Shown: positions 25,954 through 35,660, numbered from the stretch's first letter. The stretch: DNA of 64,000 nucleotides from Bacteroidota bacterium (GCA_017857395.1 JAFMDF010000001.1:1-64000), one strand, 5' to 3'. Translations and numbers: made by a program. The notes: generated by a model not told the origin, from the sequence alone.

Positions 25954-28900
25954 ATGGCAAAACGTCTGATTAAAGTAGCAAAAGAACTTAACGTAGGAAC
26001 AACTACGATTGTGGACTTTCTCAACCAAAATGGTTTTGAGATAGAGGACAAACCTATTGCTAAGGTTACGGAAGAGATGGAAAAGAAACTTCACCAAGAG
26101 TTTCAAGAATCCTATGCAATCAAAGAGAAAGCAAATCAATTGGTTATTGGTACTCGTCCAACAACTCGGAAAGAGCCAGTAGCACCTCCTCCTCCAGTGG
26201 CACCACCGCCACCTCCTCCAATAACAAAAAAGGCAGTTGCACCACCACCACCTCCTCCTCCAGCCCCAACTCCTCCGGTAGTTGAAGTGAAGCAAGAAGA
26301 AGTGGTTCTTCCTGAACCTCCAAAAGAGGTAAAGAAAGAAGTACCTGTTCCTGAGAAACAGGAAAGGGGGCCAGGGTTGAAAATTCTTGGAAAGATTGAT
26401 TTAGATGCAAGAAAGCATAAAAAGAAACCTAAGAAGGAAATGCCACCTGTGGTAGCAGCTAAACCTAAGCCAACTCCTAAAAAAGAGGAAGCCCCTGTGG
26501 TAGAGCAGCAAAAAGAAGTGGCAAAACCTATAGTAGCAAAAGTCGAAGCTCCAGCAGCTAAAACTGAGCCAGTAGTAGTAAAAAATAAAGAAGAGGCACC
26601 TAAAGCTAAAGTAGAAGAAGCGCCTATCGTGCCTCCTGTAAAAAAGCCAGTGGCGATAGAGAAGCCCGTGGTTGAGCAATCTGTAGATAAACCTGTAGTG
26701 GAGCAACCAGTTAAAGAAAAAGCTCCAGCTGCCAAAGCCACACCTACAACAGATCAGGAAGTACCAACCGAAGCCATTAAACAAGGTGTAATTAGAGCAG
26801 AGGCACCAAAACTTAAGGGAACGAAAATTCTTGGAAAGATTGATATTGGTAAATTTTCTAGGCCAAAGAAAAAGAAAGGCGGAAATCAGAACCAGAACCA
26901 ATCACAACCAAATCGAGGTGGTGCATCAAAGCCCACTGGTGATAAAGGTGCAAAACCTGTAGCATCTTCGGATTCTACTACACCTAAAAAACGTAGAAGA
27001 AAAAGAAAGAAAATTGAAACACCTTCATCTGGTGGTGGTCAACAAAGACAAGGCCAAGGCGGACAAGGTGGCGGCGGTAATAGACCTAGGCGACCAGCTC
27101 AAGGCGGTGGTGGCGGTAATAGAGGAGGAAATAATAGAGGTGGCAATAATAGAGGTGGTAATAGTAAAGGCGGTAGTAGCCGTAGAAATGATGAAGTCAA
27201 AGAAGTTTCTCAAAAGGAAATTGAAGAGAAGATCAAAGCAACAATGGCTCGTCTCCAAGGTGGCGGCGGTAAAAAACGTCAGAAACTTAGAAGAGAAAAG
27301 CGAGAAAATATACGAGAAAAGCAGGAAGCACAACAGCAAGAGAGCAAGAATGAGAAGTTACAGTTGACAGAATTTGTCTCTGTATCTGAATTGGCGAGCC
27401 TAATGGATACGCCTGTGACGGATGTGATTATGACCTGTATGAATTTAGGTGTAATTGTATCTATCAATCAGCGATTAGATGCCGAGATTATAGAATTGGT
27501 TGCTGAAGAATTTAACCATGAAGTTGAATTCATTTCTGTCGAAGAGCAAGAAGAAGAAGAAGAAGAAATTGTAGATGCTCCAGAAGATTTATTACCTCGT
27601 GCGCCAATCGTAACCGTAATGGGACACGTTGATCACGGTAAGACATCTTTGCTGGATCATATTAGAAAGGCAAATGTAGCAGATGGGGAAGCAGGGGGGA
27701 TTACGCAACATATTGGTGCCTATGAAGTAGTAGTCGGAGAAGATAAGAAGAAGATTACTTTCTTAGATACACCTGGTCACGAAGCCTTTACTGCGATGCG
27801 GGCAAGGGGTGCGAAAGTGACGGATGTCGCGGTTATTATTATTGCGGCGGATGATAGCATCATGCCTCAAACGAAGGAAGCAATTAGTCACGCACAAGCA
27901 GCGGGAGTACCAATTATTTTTGCGATTAATAAGATTGATAAAGATGGAGCATCACCAGATAGAATCAAACAACAACTTTCAGGAATGAATTTGTTGATTG
28001 AAGAATGGGGTGGACCAATTCAATCACAAGATATTTCTGCTAAAACAGGTTTAAATGTTGACCTTCTTTTAGAAAAAATCTTATTAGAAGCAGAATTATT
28101 AGAGCTAAAAGCAAATCCTAATAGACAAGCAATTGGCGCTATTTTGGAAGCCTCTCTAGATAAAGGTCGAGGGTATGTTTCAAAAGCATTAGTTCAAACA
28201 GGTACTTTGAAGATTGGAGATGCTGTAGTAGCTGGAGAACATTCTGGTAAGATTAAGGCGATGTTTAATGAAAGAGGAGAAAGAGTCAAAGTAGCAGGAC
28301 CAGCAACTCCTGTATTAATCTTAGGGTTAAGTGGTGCGCCACAAGCAGGGGAGAAATTTAGAGTCTTAGATAGTGAACAAGAAACTCGACAAATTGCAGC
28401 CAAACGTGCTCAAATTTCTAGAGAACAAAGTAATAGAGCGAGCAAGCGTATCAGTTTAGATGAAATCGGAAGACGTTTAGCTTTAGGTACCTTTAAAGAA
28501 TTGAATTTGATTGTGAAGGGTGATGTGGATGGTTCTATTGAAGCCTTAGCGGATTCTTTAATTAAGCAATCTATTGAAACGGTTCAAGTAAATGTTATCC
28601 ACAAAGCGGTAGGTCAGATTATTGAATCGGATGTCTTATTGGCTTCTGCTTCTGATGCGATTATTATTGGTTTCCAAGTTCGTCCATCTTTAGGTGCTAG
28701 AAAATTAGCAGAAAAAGAAGGCGTAGAAATCAAGACTTACTCCATTATCTACGAAGCAATTGAAGAGATACGTTCTGCGATTGAAGGCATGCTAGAACCA
28801 ACGAAGGAAGAGAAAGTGATGGGCGAGGTTCAAGTACGAGAAACTTACAAAATCAGTAAGATTGGTACGATTGCTGGATGTTACGTTCAAGATGGAAGAA

Positions 28901-29136
28901 TTACTAGAAATGCACATATCCGTTTAATCAGAAACGGTATCGTTATCTACCCTACTAAAGAAGGGGTGCATGGCGAAGTTAGCTCTCTTAAGCGTTTCAA
29001 AGATGATGCGAAAGAAGTTAAGAATGGCTTAGAGTGTGGTATTACTATCAAAAACTTTAACGATATTAAAGTAGATGATATCATTGAAGCTTACGAAATT
29101 GTGGAAGTGAAGCAAACGCTCGAAGCAAATAGATAA
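25954..29136 (+). CDS. infB: Translation initiation factor IF-2
   Basis: IF-2 is the GTPase that delivers initiator tRNA to the 30S subunit. The chosen ATG at 25954 gives the conserved [16 protein letters not shown] start of the IF2N domain; an ATG 51 bp upstream would add a basic leader. Total 1,060 residues, long for IF-2 (about 890 in E. coli). The extra length is a disordered N-terminal half: proline runs separated by Lys/Ala (VAPPPPPP), Lys/Glu/Pro/Val-rich segments, and a Gly/Arg/Asn-rich block with [13 protein letters not shown]. The G domain starts near residue 557 with GHVDHGKT, then DTPGHEAF and NKID, followed by domains II-IV. A terminator lies behind the gene. Confidence 0.97.
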   Translation: MAKRLIKVAKELNVGTTTIVDFLNQNGFEIEDKPIAKVTEEMEKKLHQEFQESYAIKEKANQLVIGTRPTTRKEPVAPPPPVAPPPPPPITKKAVAPPPPPPPAPTPPVVEVKQEEVVLPEPPKEVKKEVPVPEKQERGPGLKILGKIDLDARKHKKKPKKEMPPVVAAKPKPTPKKEEAPVVEQQKEVAKPIVAKVEAPAAKTEPVVVKNKEEAPKAKVEEAPIVPPVKKPVAIEKPVVEQSVDKPVVEQPVKEKAPAAKATPTTDQEVPTEAIKQGVIRAEAPKLKGTKILGKIDIGKFSRPKKKKGGNQNQNQSQPNRGGASKPTGDKGAKPVASSDSTTPKKRRRKRKKIETPSSGGGQQRQGQGGQGGGGNRPRRPAQGGGGGNRGGNNRGGNNRGGNSKGGSSRRNDEVKEVSQKEIEEKIKATMARLQGGGGKKRQKLRREKRENIREKQEAQQQESKNEKLQLTEFVSVSELASLMDTPVTDVIMTCMNLGVIVSINQRLDAEIIELVAEEFNHEVEFISVEEQEEEEEEIVDAPEDLLPRAPIVTVMGHVDHGKTSLLDHIRKANVADGEAGGITQHIGAYEVVVGEDKKKITFLDTPGHEAFTAMRARGAKVTDVAVIIIAADDSIMPQTKEAISHAQAAGVPIIFAINKIDKDGASPDRIKQQLSGMNLLIEEWGGPIQSQDISAKTGLNVDLLLEKILLEAELLELKANPNRQAIGAILEASLDKGRGYVSKALVQTGTLKIGDAVVAGEHSGKIKAMFNERGERVKVAGPATPVLILGLSGAPQAGEKFRVLDSEQETRQIAAKRAQISREQSNRASKRISLDEIGRRLALGTFKELNLIVKGDVDGSIEALADSLIKQSIETVQVNVIHKAVGQIIESDVLLASASDAIIIGFQVRPSLGARKLAEKEGVEIKTYSIIYEAIEEIRSAIEGMLEPTKEEKVMGEVQVRETYKISKIGTIAGCYVQDGRITRNAHIRLIRNGIVIYPTKEGVHGEVSSLKRFKDDAKEVKNGLECGITIKNFNDIKVDDIIEAYEIVEVKQTLEANR

Positions 29137-29179
29137 TTTATAAAGATAGTCGGTCGAAATTAGACTGATAATATATAAT

Positions 29180-29220
29180 AAACCTCCTACGTAATAATAA
29201 AACGTAGGAGGTTTTCTTTT
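29180..29220 (+). terminator. infB terminator
   Basis: A perfect 13-bp stem AAACCTCCTACGT/ACGTAGGAGGTTT (29180-29192, 29202-29214), then TCTTTTT. It closes the rimP-nusA-infB cluster. Confidence 0.85.
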
Positions 29221-29309
29221 TGCTGAACGTTAGGAGAATAAGTAAAACGAAGTATGAAAAATTAGTGTAAAAAATACACTAAGTTTCTAGTTTTTAGATT
29301 TATTTCAGC

Positions 29310-29317
29310 TACTTTTG
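29310..29317 (+). promoter_or_regulatory. Candidate -7 element for gpmI
   Basis: TACTTTTG matches TAnnTTTG and lies between the infB terminator and gpmI, 78 bp before the start codon. I see no good -33 TTG. Confidence 0.4.
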
Positions 29318-29394
29318 TTTGGATTATAGTTTACAATATAACTAGTGGTTCAAGTCATAAATAATTGAGATTTGTAATATAAACGAAAATAAAA

Positions 29395-30921
29395 ATGCAA
29401 ACGGAAAAAGTCATTCTAGTAATTCTTGATGGATGGGGACACGGACAAGACCCTAAAGTAAGTGCATTAGCACAAGCAAAGACACCTTATGTGGATAGCC
29501 TATATCAAAAATATCCTAACTCGGAATTAGTGACTTATGGAGAACAAGTAGGATTGCCAGAAGGGCAAATGGGGAATTCAGAAGTAGGGCATTTAAATAT
29601 TGGTGCTGGACGAGTGGTTTACCAAGAACTAGCTAGAATTAATAAAGCGATTAGAGAAAAGACATTAGAGAAAAATGAGTCCTTATTAGCAGGGTTAGAA
29701 TATGCTAAAGCAAATAATAAAGCAGTTCATTTAATTGGTTTAGTTTCTGATGGAGGGGTGCATTCTCATATCAATCACCTCAAAGCTTTATGCGATATTA
29801 CCACTGATTATGGTTTAGAAGATGTTTTTATTCATGCCTTTATGGACGGTCGAGATACTGCGCCTAATGGTGGATTGGATTATTTAAAAAATATTCAAAA
29901 GCATATCAAAGAACAACCTGTTAAAATAGCTTCTGTTATTGGCCGTTACTATGCAATGGACCGAGATAATCGTTGGGAAAGAGTAAAACTGGCTTATGAT
30001 GTTTTAGTCAGTGCAGAAGGAGAAAAGACCAATAATTTATTAAAAACAGTAAAAGCCAGATACGAGGCTGGAGAAACAGATGAATTTTTAAAACCAATGG
30101 TTCGGACTTTTAGAGGAAAACCTATCGCTAAAATCGAAGCAGATGATGTAGTAATTTTTTATAACTTTAGAACAGACCGACCAAGAGAAATTACAGAAGT
30201 ATTGACCCAATCTGATAAGCCTGAGTTTGGGATGAAAAAATTACCCCTTCGTTTTTTGACGATGACTCGATACGATGAAAGCTTTAAGGGAATTGATGTC
30301 TTATTCACCAAAGATAATATCAAAAATACTTTAGGAGAGGTATTGGCAAAAGCAGGGAAAACACAAGTCAGAATTGCGGAAACAGAAAAATATCCGCATG
30401 TTACTTTTTTCTTTAATGGTGGTAGAGAAGCGGAATTTGAAGGCGAAAGTAGAATTTTAATTCCTTCTCCAAAAGTAGCGACTTACGATTTGCAACCAGA
30501 AATGAATGCAGCGGAAGCTACAGATAAACTAATTGCGCATATTGAAAAACACCAACCTAATTTTGTGTGTTTAAATTATGCTAATACAGATATGGTTGGG
30601 CATACAGGCATATTTTCAGCAGCAATAAAAGCAGCAGAAACAGTAGATGCTTGTTTAGAACGATTAATGCAAGTGACACTGAAAAATGATTATGATGCAA
30701 TTGTGATTGCCGATCATGGTAATTCAGATTTTATGATAAATGCAGATGGTTCGCCACATACGGCACATACAACGAATCCTGTTCCTTGTTTTTATATTAG
30801 CAATAAGGTGAATGGGAGAACTATCAAAGATGGAAAATTAGGAGATATAGCACCAACAATTTTAAATTTATTAGAACTGAAAGTGCCTAAAGATATGGAT
30901 GGAGAGAATTTGATTGCCTAA
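29395..30921 (+). CDS. gpmI: 2,3-bisphosphoglycerate-independent phosphoglycerate mutase
   Basis: The enzyme interconverts 3- and 2-phosphoglycerate in glycolysis, in the cytoplasm, using a phosphoserine and two Mn2+ ions. Length 508 residues is normal. The first metal aspartate is in VILDGWGHG, and the catalytic serine is S62 in GQMGNSEVGHLNIGAGR, matching the position known for the Bacillus enzyme. Other metal ligands are visible in NYANTDMVGHTG and VIADHGNSD, and the phosphate-binding region in MDGRDT and GRYYAMDRD. It stands alone between terminators. Confidence 0.98.
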   Translation: MQTEKVILVILDGWGHGQDPKVSALAQAKTPYVDSLYQKYPNSELVTYGEQVGLPEGQMGNSEVGHLNIGAGRVVYQELARINKAIREKTLEKNESLLAGLEYAKANNKAVHLIGLVSDGGVHSHINHLKALCDITTDYGLEDVFIHAFMDGRDTAPNGGLDYLKNIQKHIKEQPVKIASVIGRYYAMDRDNRWERVKLAYDVLVSAEGEKTNNLLKTVKARYEAGETDEFLKPMVRTFRGKPIAKIEADDVVIFYNFRTDRPREITEVLTQSDKPEFGMKKLPLRFLTMTRYDESFKGIDVLFTKDNIKNTLGEVLAKAGKTQVRIAETEKYPHVTFFFNGGREAEFEGESRILIPSPKVATYDLQPEMNAAEATDKLIAHIEKHQPNFVCLNYANTDMVGHTGIFSAAIKAAETVDACLERLMQVTLKNDYDAIVIADHGNSDFMINADGSPHTAHTTNPVPCFYISNKVNGRTIKDGKLGDIAPTILNLLELKVPKDMDGENLIA

Positions 30922-30938
30922 AAAGGAAGAAGCTAGAA

Positions 30939-30979
30939 GTCAGACCGAAAAATAAATTTTTCTGTCAGAAGTCAGATTT
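30939..30979. repeat. Second copy of the GTCAGAAGTCAGA element
   Basis: The 41 bases match 9542-9582 with two differences. The right-hand arm is decayed here (CATCTGACTTCTGAAC near 31021), so the long stem of the first copy is not kept. It lies just after gpmI. Confidence 0.8.
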
Positions 30980-31042
30980 TACCCATATAAATAGCTGAAT
31001 TTTGGAATTTTATTGCTGACCATCTGACTTCTGAACAAAAAG

Positions 31043-31152
31043 GTTCCACAGACTTAAAGAAAGCCTGTGGAACGCTAGCGTGTAATTTTCTCAACATCGT
31101 TTAAATTAAGAGACCTTTTTTCATAAAGCTGCCTACCCATTAGGCAGGCAGC
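31043..31152. other. Two hairpins in the gpmI-lipoprotein gap
   Basis: GTTCCACAG (31043-31051) pairs with CTGTGGAAC (31065-31073), and GCTGCCT (31128-31134) pairs with AGGCAGC (31146-31152). Neither has a proper T-tract. The gap of 441 bp holds the repeat copy at 30939, these hairpins and otherwise nothing I recognise. Confidence 0.5.
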
Positions 31153-31362
31153 ATTGGGGGGAATTTTGAGTTTGGTTAAAATCCATTTCGGGGGGAAGAA
31201 ATGAAAGTTATTCTTAGTCGAAACTTCCTTAATTTCTGAATTGCGAGAGTATGAGTTACGGTCATGGATAGCGCCTATTCAGTATCAACATTTACCCAAT
31301 ACGTGATTACACTAAGTAATCTCCCTTCTCTCATAGCTCACAACTCAAATTAACGAAAGCCT

Positions 31363-31923
31363 ATGCGACTTTATATTGTTTTTTTTGGACTAGCCATGTT
31401 TTCTTTACTCGCTTGTCAAGAGGTAACTACACCTATTAAACAAAGCGATAAATCAGCCATTTTTTTTGACTTAAAAGATTTCTTTCAAAAAGAAAAAGCG
31501 CGCTTAGAAAAGATAAATTCATTTAAAAAGACTGTGTCTATCAATGGAATTTCCGAAGAAAAAGAAGTAGCTACGCTAAATTTTGACAACGAACTCTCCA
31601 TTTTTATCGCATCTGATATTAATAGACCTGCCTGGTCTGATAAATATAAGGTTGATAGTATTTTTACGGCTCAAAAAAAACTCAGTCAAATTACTTATAG
31701 TGTTTTAGATGAATCCTTAAAAACTAAAAAAATAACGATTGATTTCCAAGATAATATTGCAGTAAATATTGAAATCGAAAAAGCTACAGATAATGCAGTT
31801 GCCCAATCTAAACAGGTTTTATTTTATACTGTAGGCAAAGGATATTCTATCCAAAGCAAACAAGCTTTAAGTCTTTCTGATACAAAAACGATTCTGGTAC
31901 AAGTGGACTACAATAGGCAGTAA
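31363..31923 (+). CDS. Lipoprotein of unknown function
   Basis: A 186-residue lipoprotein with signal MRLYIVFFGLAMFSLLAC; the lipobox cysteine is C18. The mature part begins with a charged helix (FFDLKDFFQKEKARLEKIN) followed by beta-rich sequence with hydrophobic-polar alternation (TVSINGISEEKEVATLNFD, ITIDFQDNIAVNIEIEK). I do not recognise the family. It is likely in the periplasm or on the outer membrane. It converges with the OmpA-like gene. Confidence 0.78.
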   Translation: MRLYIVFFGLAMFSLLACQEVTTPIKQSDKSAIFFDLKDFFQKEKARLEKINSFKKTVSINGISEEKEVATLNFDNELSIFIASDINRPAWSDKYKVDSIFTAQKKLSQITYSVLDESLKTKKITIDFQDNIAVNIEIEKATDNAVAQSKQVLFYTVGKGYSIQSKQALSLSDTKTILVQVDYNRQ

Positions 31924-31973
31924 ACGGTTTGCAGTATGTCGTAGAAACTGCCTACTGTTTACTATCTACTGAA

Positions 31974-32774
31974 TCAGGTTAAGTTGATAAATTTCAGCAA
32001 AACGGTGGGATTATTAAATAAAGATAAATCTTTACTCAATGCGTTTTGCTGTTGAAATTTATCAATTACTATTTCTTCTTTTATATCAACTAGGGTCACA
32101 ATAATCCTTCTATTATAATCTCTAGTTTTCGGCAACCCGCTTCCTTTAAAATAAACTGCTGGACTTGGTGTATCTGCTACTTTCATTTTTAGTCGATAGG
32201 AAGGAATCCCACTAGCTAGTAAGAAATTCTGAATCATTCTAGCTCGCTTTTTGGAGATTGCCTGATTATGTTCTTTTTCTCCAATATCGTCCGTATGTCC
32301 TACAATCCTCAATTTTAAAGTAGGGTGTTTTTTCATAACCGACAATGCTTCCTCTAAAGAGTTCAATAGTTCCTTACTCACACTCAAGTCTGTTGCTTCA
32401 AATCGAATGGAACGAATAAATAAAGCTTCTTTTTCTGGTACCATCATTAGTGGTAGCTCATGAGAGTCTTCCATATAGGCAAATAATGGCTGATCCAATT
32501 CAATAACATGCGTATTCAAAAAACCTTTATCAATTGCCTTTTGTTGTGCAGCCTTTGCTGCCTTCAAAGTATAAAATTCACCTAGCGTATAACGGGTAAA
32601 ATTATTATGGTCTTTTTCTGCATAAAAATGGTCATAGCCAGCAAAAGCAAAAAAATCAGGGGCTATTTCTTCTGTAAAAGCAGCTAATTGTACTTGATAA
32701 ATTTGAGCTTGTATTTTTCCCAAAAAGCTCAATAATAAGCAACAACTAGTCAATAGAATGCATCGCTTTCTCAT
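31974..32774 (-). CDS. OmpA-family protein with N-terminal SPOR-like region
   Basis: A periplasmic peptidoglycan-binding protein of 266 residues. After a signal peptide (1-23) the region QIYQVQLAAF...FTRYTLGEFYTLKAAKAAQQKAIDKGF resembles a SPOR/sporulation-related fold. An OmpA-like domain covers about 125-235 with the signature LRIVGHTDDIGEKEHNQAISKKRA and the later YNRRIIVTLV. OmpA-like domains bind diaminopimelate in peptidoglycan through the conserved D and R. There is no beta-barrel, so it is soluble or loosely associated. The gene is preceded by a small hairpin region on the opposite strand. Confidence 0.85.
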   Translation of the reverse strand: MRKRCILLTSCCLLLSFLGKIQAQIYQVQLAAFTEEIAPDFFAFAGYDHFYAEKDHNNFTRYTLGEFYTLKAAKAAQQKAIDKGFLNTHVIELDQPLFAYMEDSHELPLMMVPEKEALFIRSIRFEATDLSVSKELLNSLEEALSVMKKHPTLKLRIVGHTDDIGEKEHNQAISKKRARMIQNFLLASGIPSYRLKMKVADTPSPAVYFKGSGLPKTRDYNRRIIVTLVDIKEEIVIDKFQQQNALSKDLSLFNNPTVLLKFINLT

Positions 32775-32854
32775 ACGAAAAAGAATTTAAAACCTTCGAT
32801 AGTCAGCCGAAGATTTAATTAAAAAATGTCATGTTGGTTGTTTTTGCAAAGAGC

Positions 32855-32890
32855 GATTGTAGCATACTCAGCATGCTACAATCTTTTTTT
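32855..32890 (+). terminator. Orphan plus-strand terminator (possible small RNA end)
   Basis: A perfect 11-bp stem GATTGTAGCAT/ATGCTACAATC (32855-32865, 32873-32883) is followed directly by T7. No plus-strand gene precedes it after 31923, and the gene to its left is on the minus strand. A short RNA starting in the 32775-32855 interval is possible, but no clear promoter is seen. Confidence 0.65.
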
Positions 32891-33565
32891 GCTATACTTA
32901 AATGTAATCTAGTATAAAAAGTAAGTGATGCTTTTTTATCTAATAACAGACTAGTCTTATTAGGTAGAAATGGTTGATGTTTTACAGTAATAGGAACTGT
33001 CAACTATTGTAGACCTAAATAATTATAGTCTCGGTTTTTTATAAAGTAATTATATTTTTTAGTAAAATTATTAAATCTAAAAGATGTAGCAATCTCTTAC
33101 AATTTAATTTGGTGGTAAGTCTTGGTTTCCCGATTAAACTACGGGATAAGTTGTGTAGAAATATTTTAAATATTCCTGTTTGTGTGTAAGTATGACCCAA
33201 AAGTACAGCAAATCTTATTAAAATACAAAATAATATATTTTTTTTAATGAAATAATGAAACATTTGCTAATAACTGGCAATTTTCCTGTAGTGCCAAACT
33301 CCGCTTGGTGGATTTTTTAATACAGATGAGTTGCTAACGGATTTATTGGATGGTGATTAATATTTGCGAGAAATTAGATGTTCCTATAACGGTAACCAGA
33401 TAAAATCTATTAAAAAAATACGCTTCAAATCCCTCTTTTTAATTAAGAAAGTGCTAATATTAGGATTGAATTAATATGTTAAGAGGATTGACCTCTAAAA
33501 CAATATAAATTTATTTTGTCCCATTACTAATATTAAAATGACTAGCGATAAACTATACTCAACTA
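32891..33565. other. Non-coding gap before pcm
   Basis: About 675 bp without a gene I can support. Minus-strand reading frames here (up to 74 codons) are AT-rich, with no conserved pattern. I saw no repeat family or riboswitch. The interval probably contains the pcm promoter, but no consensus box stood out. Confidence 0.4.
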
Positions 33566-34213
33566 TTGAAAGATACTTATAGACATAAAGGACTACGAAA
33601 AAGGCTAATTGACACCTTGTATCAAAAAGGAATTCGAGATGAACGAATTCTACAGGCATTCAATTTAGTTCCTCGACATTTATTTTTAGATAAGGCATTT
33701 GAAGAGTGGGCGTATACCGATAAGGCTTTTCCTATAGGGAATCAACAGACTATCTCTCAACCATTTACGGTAGCTTACCAAACAGATTTATTGGAGATTA
33801 AACGACGGGATAAAGTATTAGAAATTGGGACAGGCTCTGGCTTTCAAGCCGCTATTTTAGATACATTAGAAGCGACAGTATTGACCGTAGAACGGCAAGA
33901 ATTATTATATAAAAAAACAAGCGAACTATTATTTAAATTAGGATTCACGAATATCCGCACTTTTCTAAAAGATGGAATGGGCGGCTTATCTGAACATGCC
34001 CCTTTTGATAAGATAATTGTAACGGCTGCGGCTAGTGAAATTCCTACAGCGCTGTTAAGTCAATTGAAAATTGGAGGTATTCTAATTATTCCGATAGGGA
34101 AGGAGCGCCAACAAATGTGTAAGATTATTAAAGAATCTGCTAAGCAATATAAACGGATTTATTTGGATTATTTTAAGTTTGTCCCCTTATTGAAAGGATT
34201 GAATAAAGATTAG
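33566..34213 (+). CDS. pcm: Protein-L-isoaspartate O-methyltransferase
   Basis: Pcm methylates L-isoaspartyl residues in damaged proteins so that they can return to normal aspartate; it is cytoplasmic and SAM-dependent. Length 215 residues. The family block GNQQTISQPFTVAYQTDLL precedes the SAM motif VLEIGTGSGFQ at 85-95, and IIVTAAASEIPTALLSQL follows. The start is a TTG at 33566; the nearest upstream ATG (33538) is in another frame and soon meets a stop, so the TTG is the best choice. It is monocistronic and followed by a large palindrome. Confidence 0.95.
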   Translation: MKDTYRHKGLRKRLIDTLYQKGIRDERILQAFNLVPRHLFLDKAFEEWAYTDKAFPIGNQQTISQPFTVAYQTDLLEIKRRDKVLEIGTGSGFQAAILDTLEATVLTVERQELLYKKTSELLFKLGFTNIRTFLKDGMGGLSEHAPFDKIIVTAAASEIPTALLSQLKIGGILIIPIGKERQQMCKIIKESAKQYKRIYLDYFKFVPLLKGLNKD

Positions 34214-34319
34214 CAAGTGGTTTAGTTTACGATTTTAACTGAGTTCGTTAACTATATTTTAGATAGTCAGAATAAAAATTTATATTACAAATAATTATTA
34301 CTACTTAATAACGCCTAAT

Positions 34320-34383
34320 ATCCGTGTCCCTTCAATAATCCGTGGTAGCAATCAATACCACGGATTATTGAAGGGACACGGAT
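34320..34383. terminator. 28-bp perfect palindrome, CCACGGAT family, at convergent ends
   Basis: The arm at 34320-34347 pairs perfectly over 28 bp with 34356-34383, with a loop of 8. Each arm contains the words ATCCGTGTCCC and ATCCGTGGTA. It lies between the convergent pcm and lipoprotein genes, so a bidirectional terminator is likely, although no long T-tract follows. It is the longest exact stem in the window. Confidence 0.85.
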
Positions 34384-34418
34384 AATTATCACTTTTTTAT
34401 CTGACGCTCTACTCTACG

Positions 34419-35057
34419 TTAATCAAATCGAATAATCATTGACCTAACTTTTAAATCAGCGGTCTTTGCTTTTGGATGATTAGAAGAAAATAAGCTATCT
34501 CCTAATAAACCGGGATAGACTGCTTCTGGGTTAGTTGGTTCTAGAAATACAGCTAAATTTTTAGATATGTTGCCATCTTGCCAATCGTTGGTATACCCAC
34601 TATAATCCCACTCAAACCCTGCAAATTGGAAATCTTTACCATTTATTTTGACTAATTCTGTTAAGGTCGTTCCTATACCAACACCTTGATTGGTTGTCCA
34701 AGGTGAATTTTCATTTTCTATTAGCACTTCTGAAATAACTTGAAATGGCTTGTCTAATTGCCAAGAGATAAAGATTTCATTAGCTGTTTTAGGAAATAGA
34801 ACGGTAGAAGTAACTACTTCTCCTTCTCCCATACTTATTTCTTGTCGACTAACATTTTCTTTGCCATAAGCTTTTATAATAGCTGCTTCCGTAAAATTTT
34901 TATTGATTAACCCGACTTTTTCGCCTGGGACACAAGTCCAATTGACAATATTTTTACTTGCGTCAATAGCTTTTGGCGTATTGTATTTCTTATCTTCGCT
35001 ATTAAATTTACAGGCGATGAAGCATAATAAAAGGAGTAAAAAAGATAAATTTTTCAT
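34419..35057 (-). CDS. Lipoprotein of unknown function
   Basis: The ATG at 35057 gives a clean lipoprotein signal MKNLSFLLLLLCFIAC; a TTG two codons upstream is less likely. The 212-residue protein has a mature region with INKNFTEAAIIKAYGKENV, a pattern (I-x-x-x-F-T-E-x-x-I-x-x-x-Y-G) I have seen in small Bacteroidota lipoproteins, and the tail LKVRSMIIRFD. It probably lies in the periplasm. The adjacent gene upstream on the same strand (70 bp) is also a secreted small protein, so the two may form a transcription unit. No function is claimed. Confidence 0.78.
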   Translation of the reverse strand: MKNLSFLLLLLCFIACKFNSEDKKYNTPKAIDASKNIVNWTCVPGEKVGLINKNFTEAAIIKAYGKENVSRQEISMGEGEVVTSTVLFPKTANEIFISWQLDKPFQVISEVLIENENSPWTTNQGVGIGTTLTELVKINGKDFQFAGFEWDYSGYTNDWQDGNISKNLAVFLEPTNPEAVYPGLLGDSLFSSNHPKAKTADLKVRSMIIRFD

Positions 35058-35126
35058 AAGCAATTTAATTTAGGAATAGCTATTAGAAATGTGACAAATA
35101 ACCTTGATTTATTTCACCAATCTAAA

Positions 35127-35660
35127 TTAAAAATTCAAAGTATCTTCGTTTTTAGCATTATTGAAAAGCAGATAACCTTTTCGTTTTTTTGGACCTATAA
35201 TACTGATAATATTTTTTTGGTCCTCAAAAGCTTCCAATAAAGTATTGTTTTTCACATGTAATTTGCTGAAAGGTTTAATGTTTTCAACTTCTAAATAGCA
35301 CCAAACTGCAACCAAATCTTCTGATACTTCTTTGCCAACAAATGTATAATTCACTGCTTTATCATCTAAGCTAATCTGTAGTTTTTGTTGTATATATTTA
35401 TAAATATATTCCTCCGCTTTATCGGATTCTTTTTCTGTGCAAATAAATAATTTATCGGCGCCTTGTAGTCGAAGAGCGTCTTCTAAATCGTCGATGAATA
35501 GATGTAAAGTCAATTGTAAGGCACTTTCTTTTTCATTATACTCAATTGAGCATTTACTGATATGAAATTCATGAGGCGGAAGCACCTTAGCACTAGAAAA
35601 AATCGCTGTAGAAGGGATTAATAAACAGCATAGAAAGAAATATAATTTCAATTGTTGCAT
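35127..35660 (-). CDS. Exported DUF6702-like protein
   Basis: A 177-residue protein with a signal peptide (hydrophobic FFLCCLLIPSTAIFSSA). The mature start HEFHISKCSIEYNEKESALQLTLHLFIDDLEDALR has the pattern H-x-x-H/Y-x-S-x-x-x-I-x-Y-N-x-x-x-x-x-L-x-x-x-x-x-x-F-x-D-D-L-E of the Bacteroidota DUF6702 family, often annotated as peptidase E by error. It is probably periplasmic. It lies 70 bp upstream of the lipoprotein gene on the same strand. The function is unknown. Confidence 0.75.
   Translation of the reverse strand: MQQLKLYFFLCCLLIPSTAIFSSAKVLPPHEFHISKCSIEYNEKESALQLTLHLFIDDLEDALRLQGADKLFICTEKESDKAEEYIYKYIQQKLQISLDDKAVNYTFVGKEVSEDLVAVWCYLEVENIKPFSKLHVKNNTLLEAFEDQKNIISIIGPKKRKGYLLFNNAKNEDTLNF

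Noticed and set aside
26136-26901. Long minus-strand reading frames (up to 201 codons) inside infB
   Set aside because: They mirror the proline-, lysine- and glutamate-rich codons of the IF-2 N-terminus on the other strand, with low-complexity translations and no family match.
27014-27367. Overlapping reading frames of 104-117 codons on both strands within the infB Gly/Arg-rich block
   Set aside because: Caused by repeated GGT/AGA codons in infB; no independent coding signal.
33039-33263. Minus-strand reading frame of 74 codons in the gap before pcm
   Set aside because: AT-rich and Leu/Ile/Lys-heavy, without a plausible start region or a recognisable domain.
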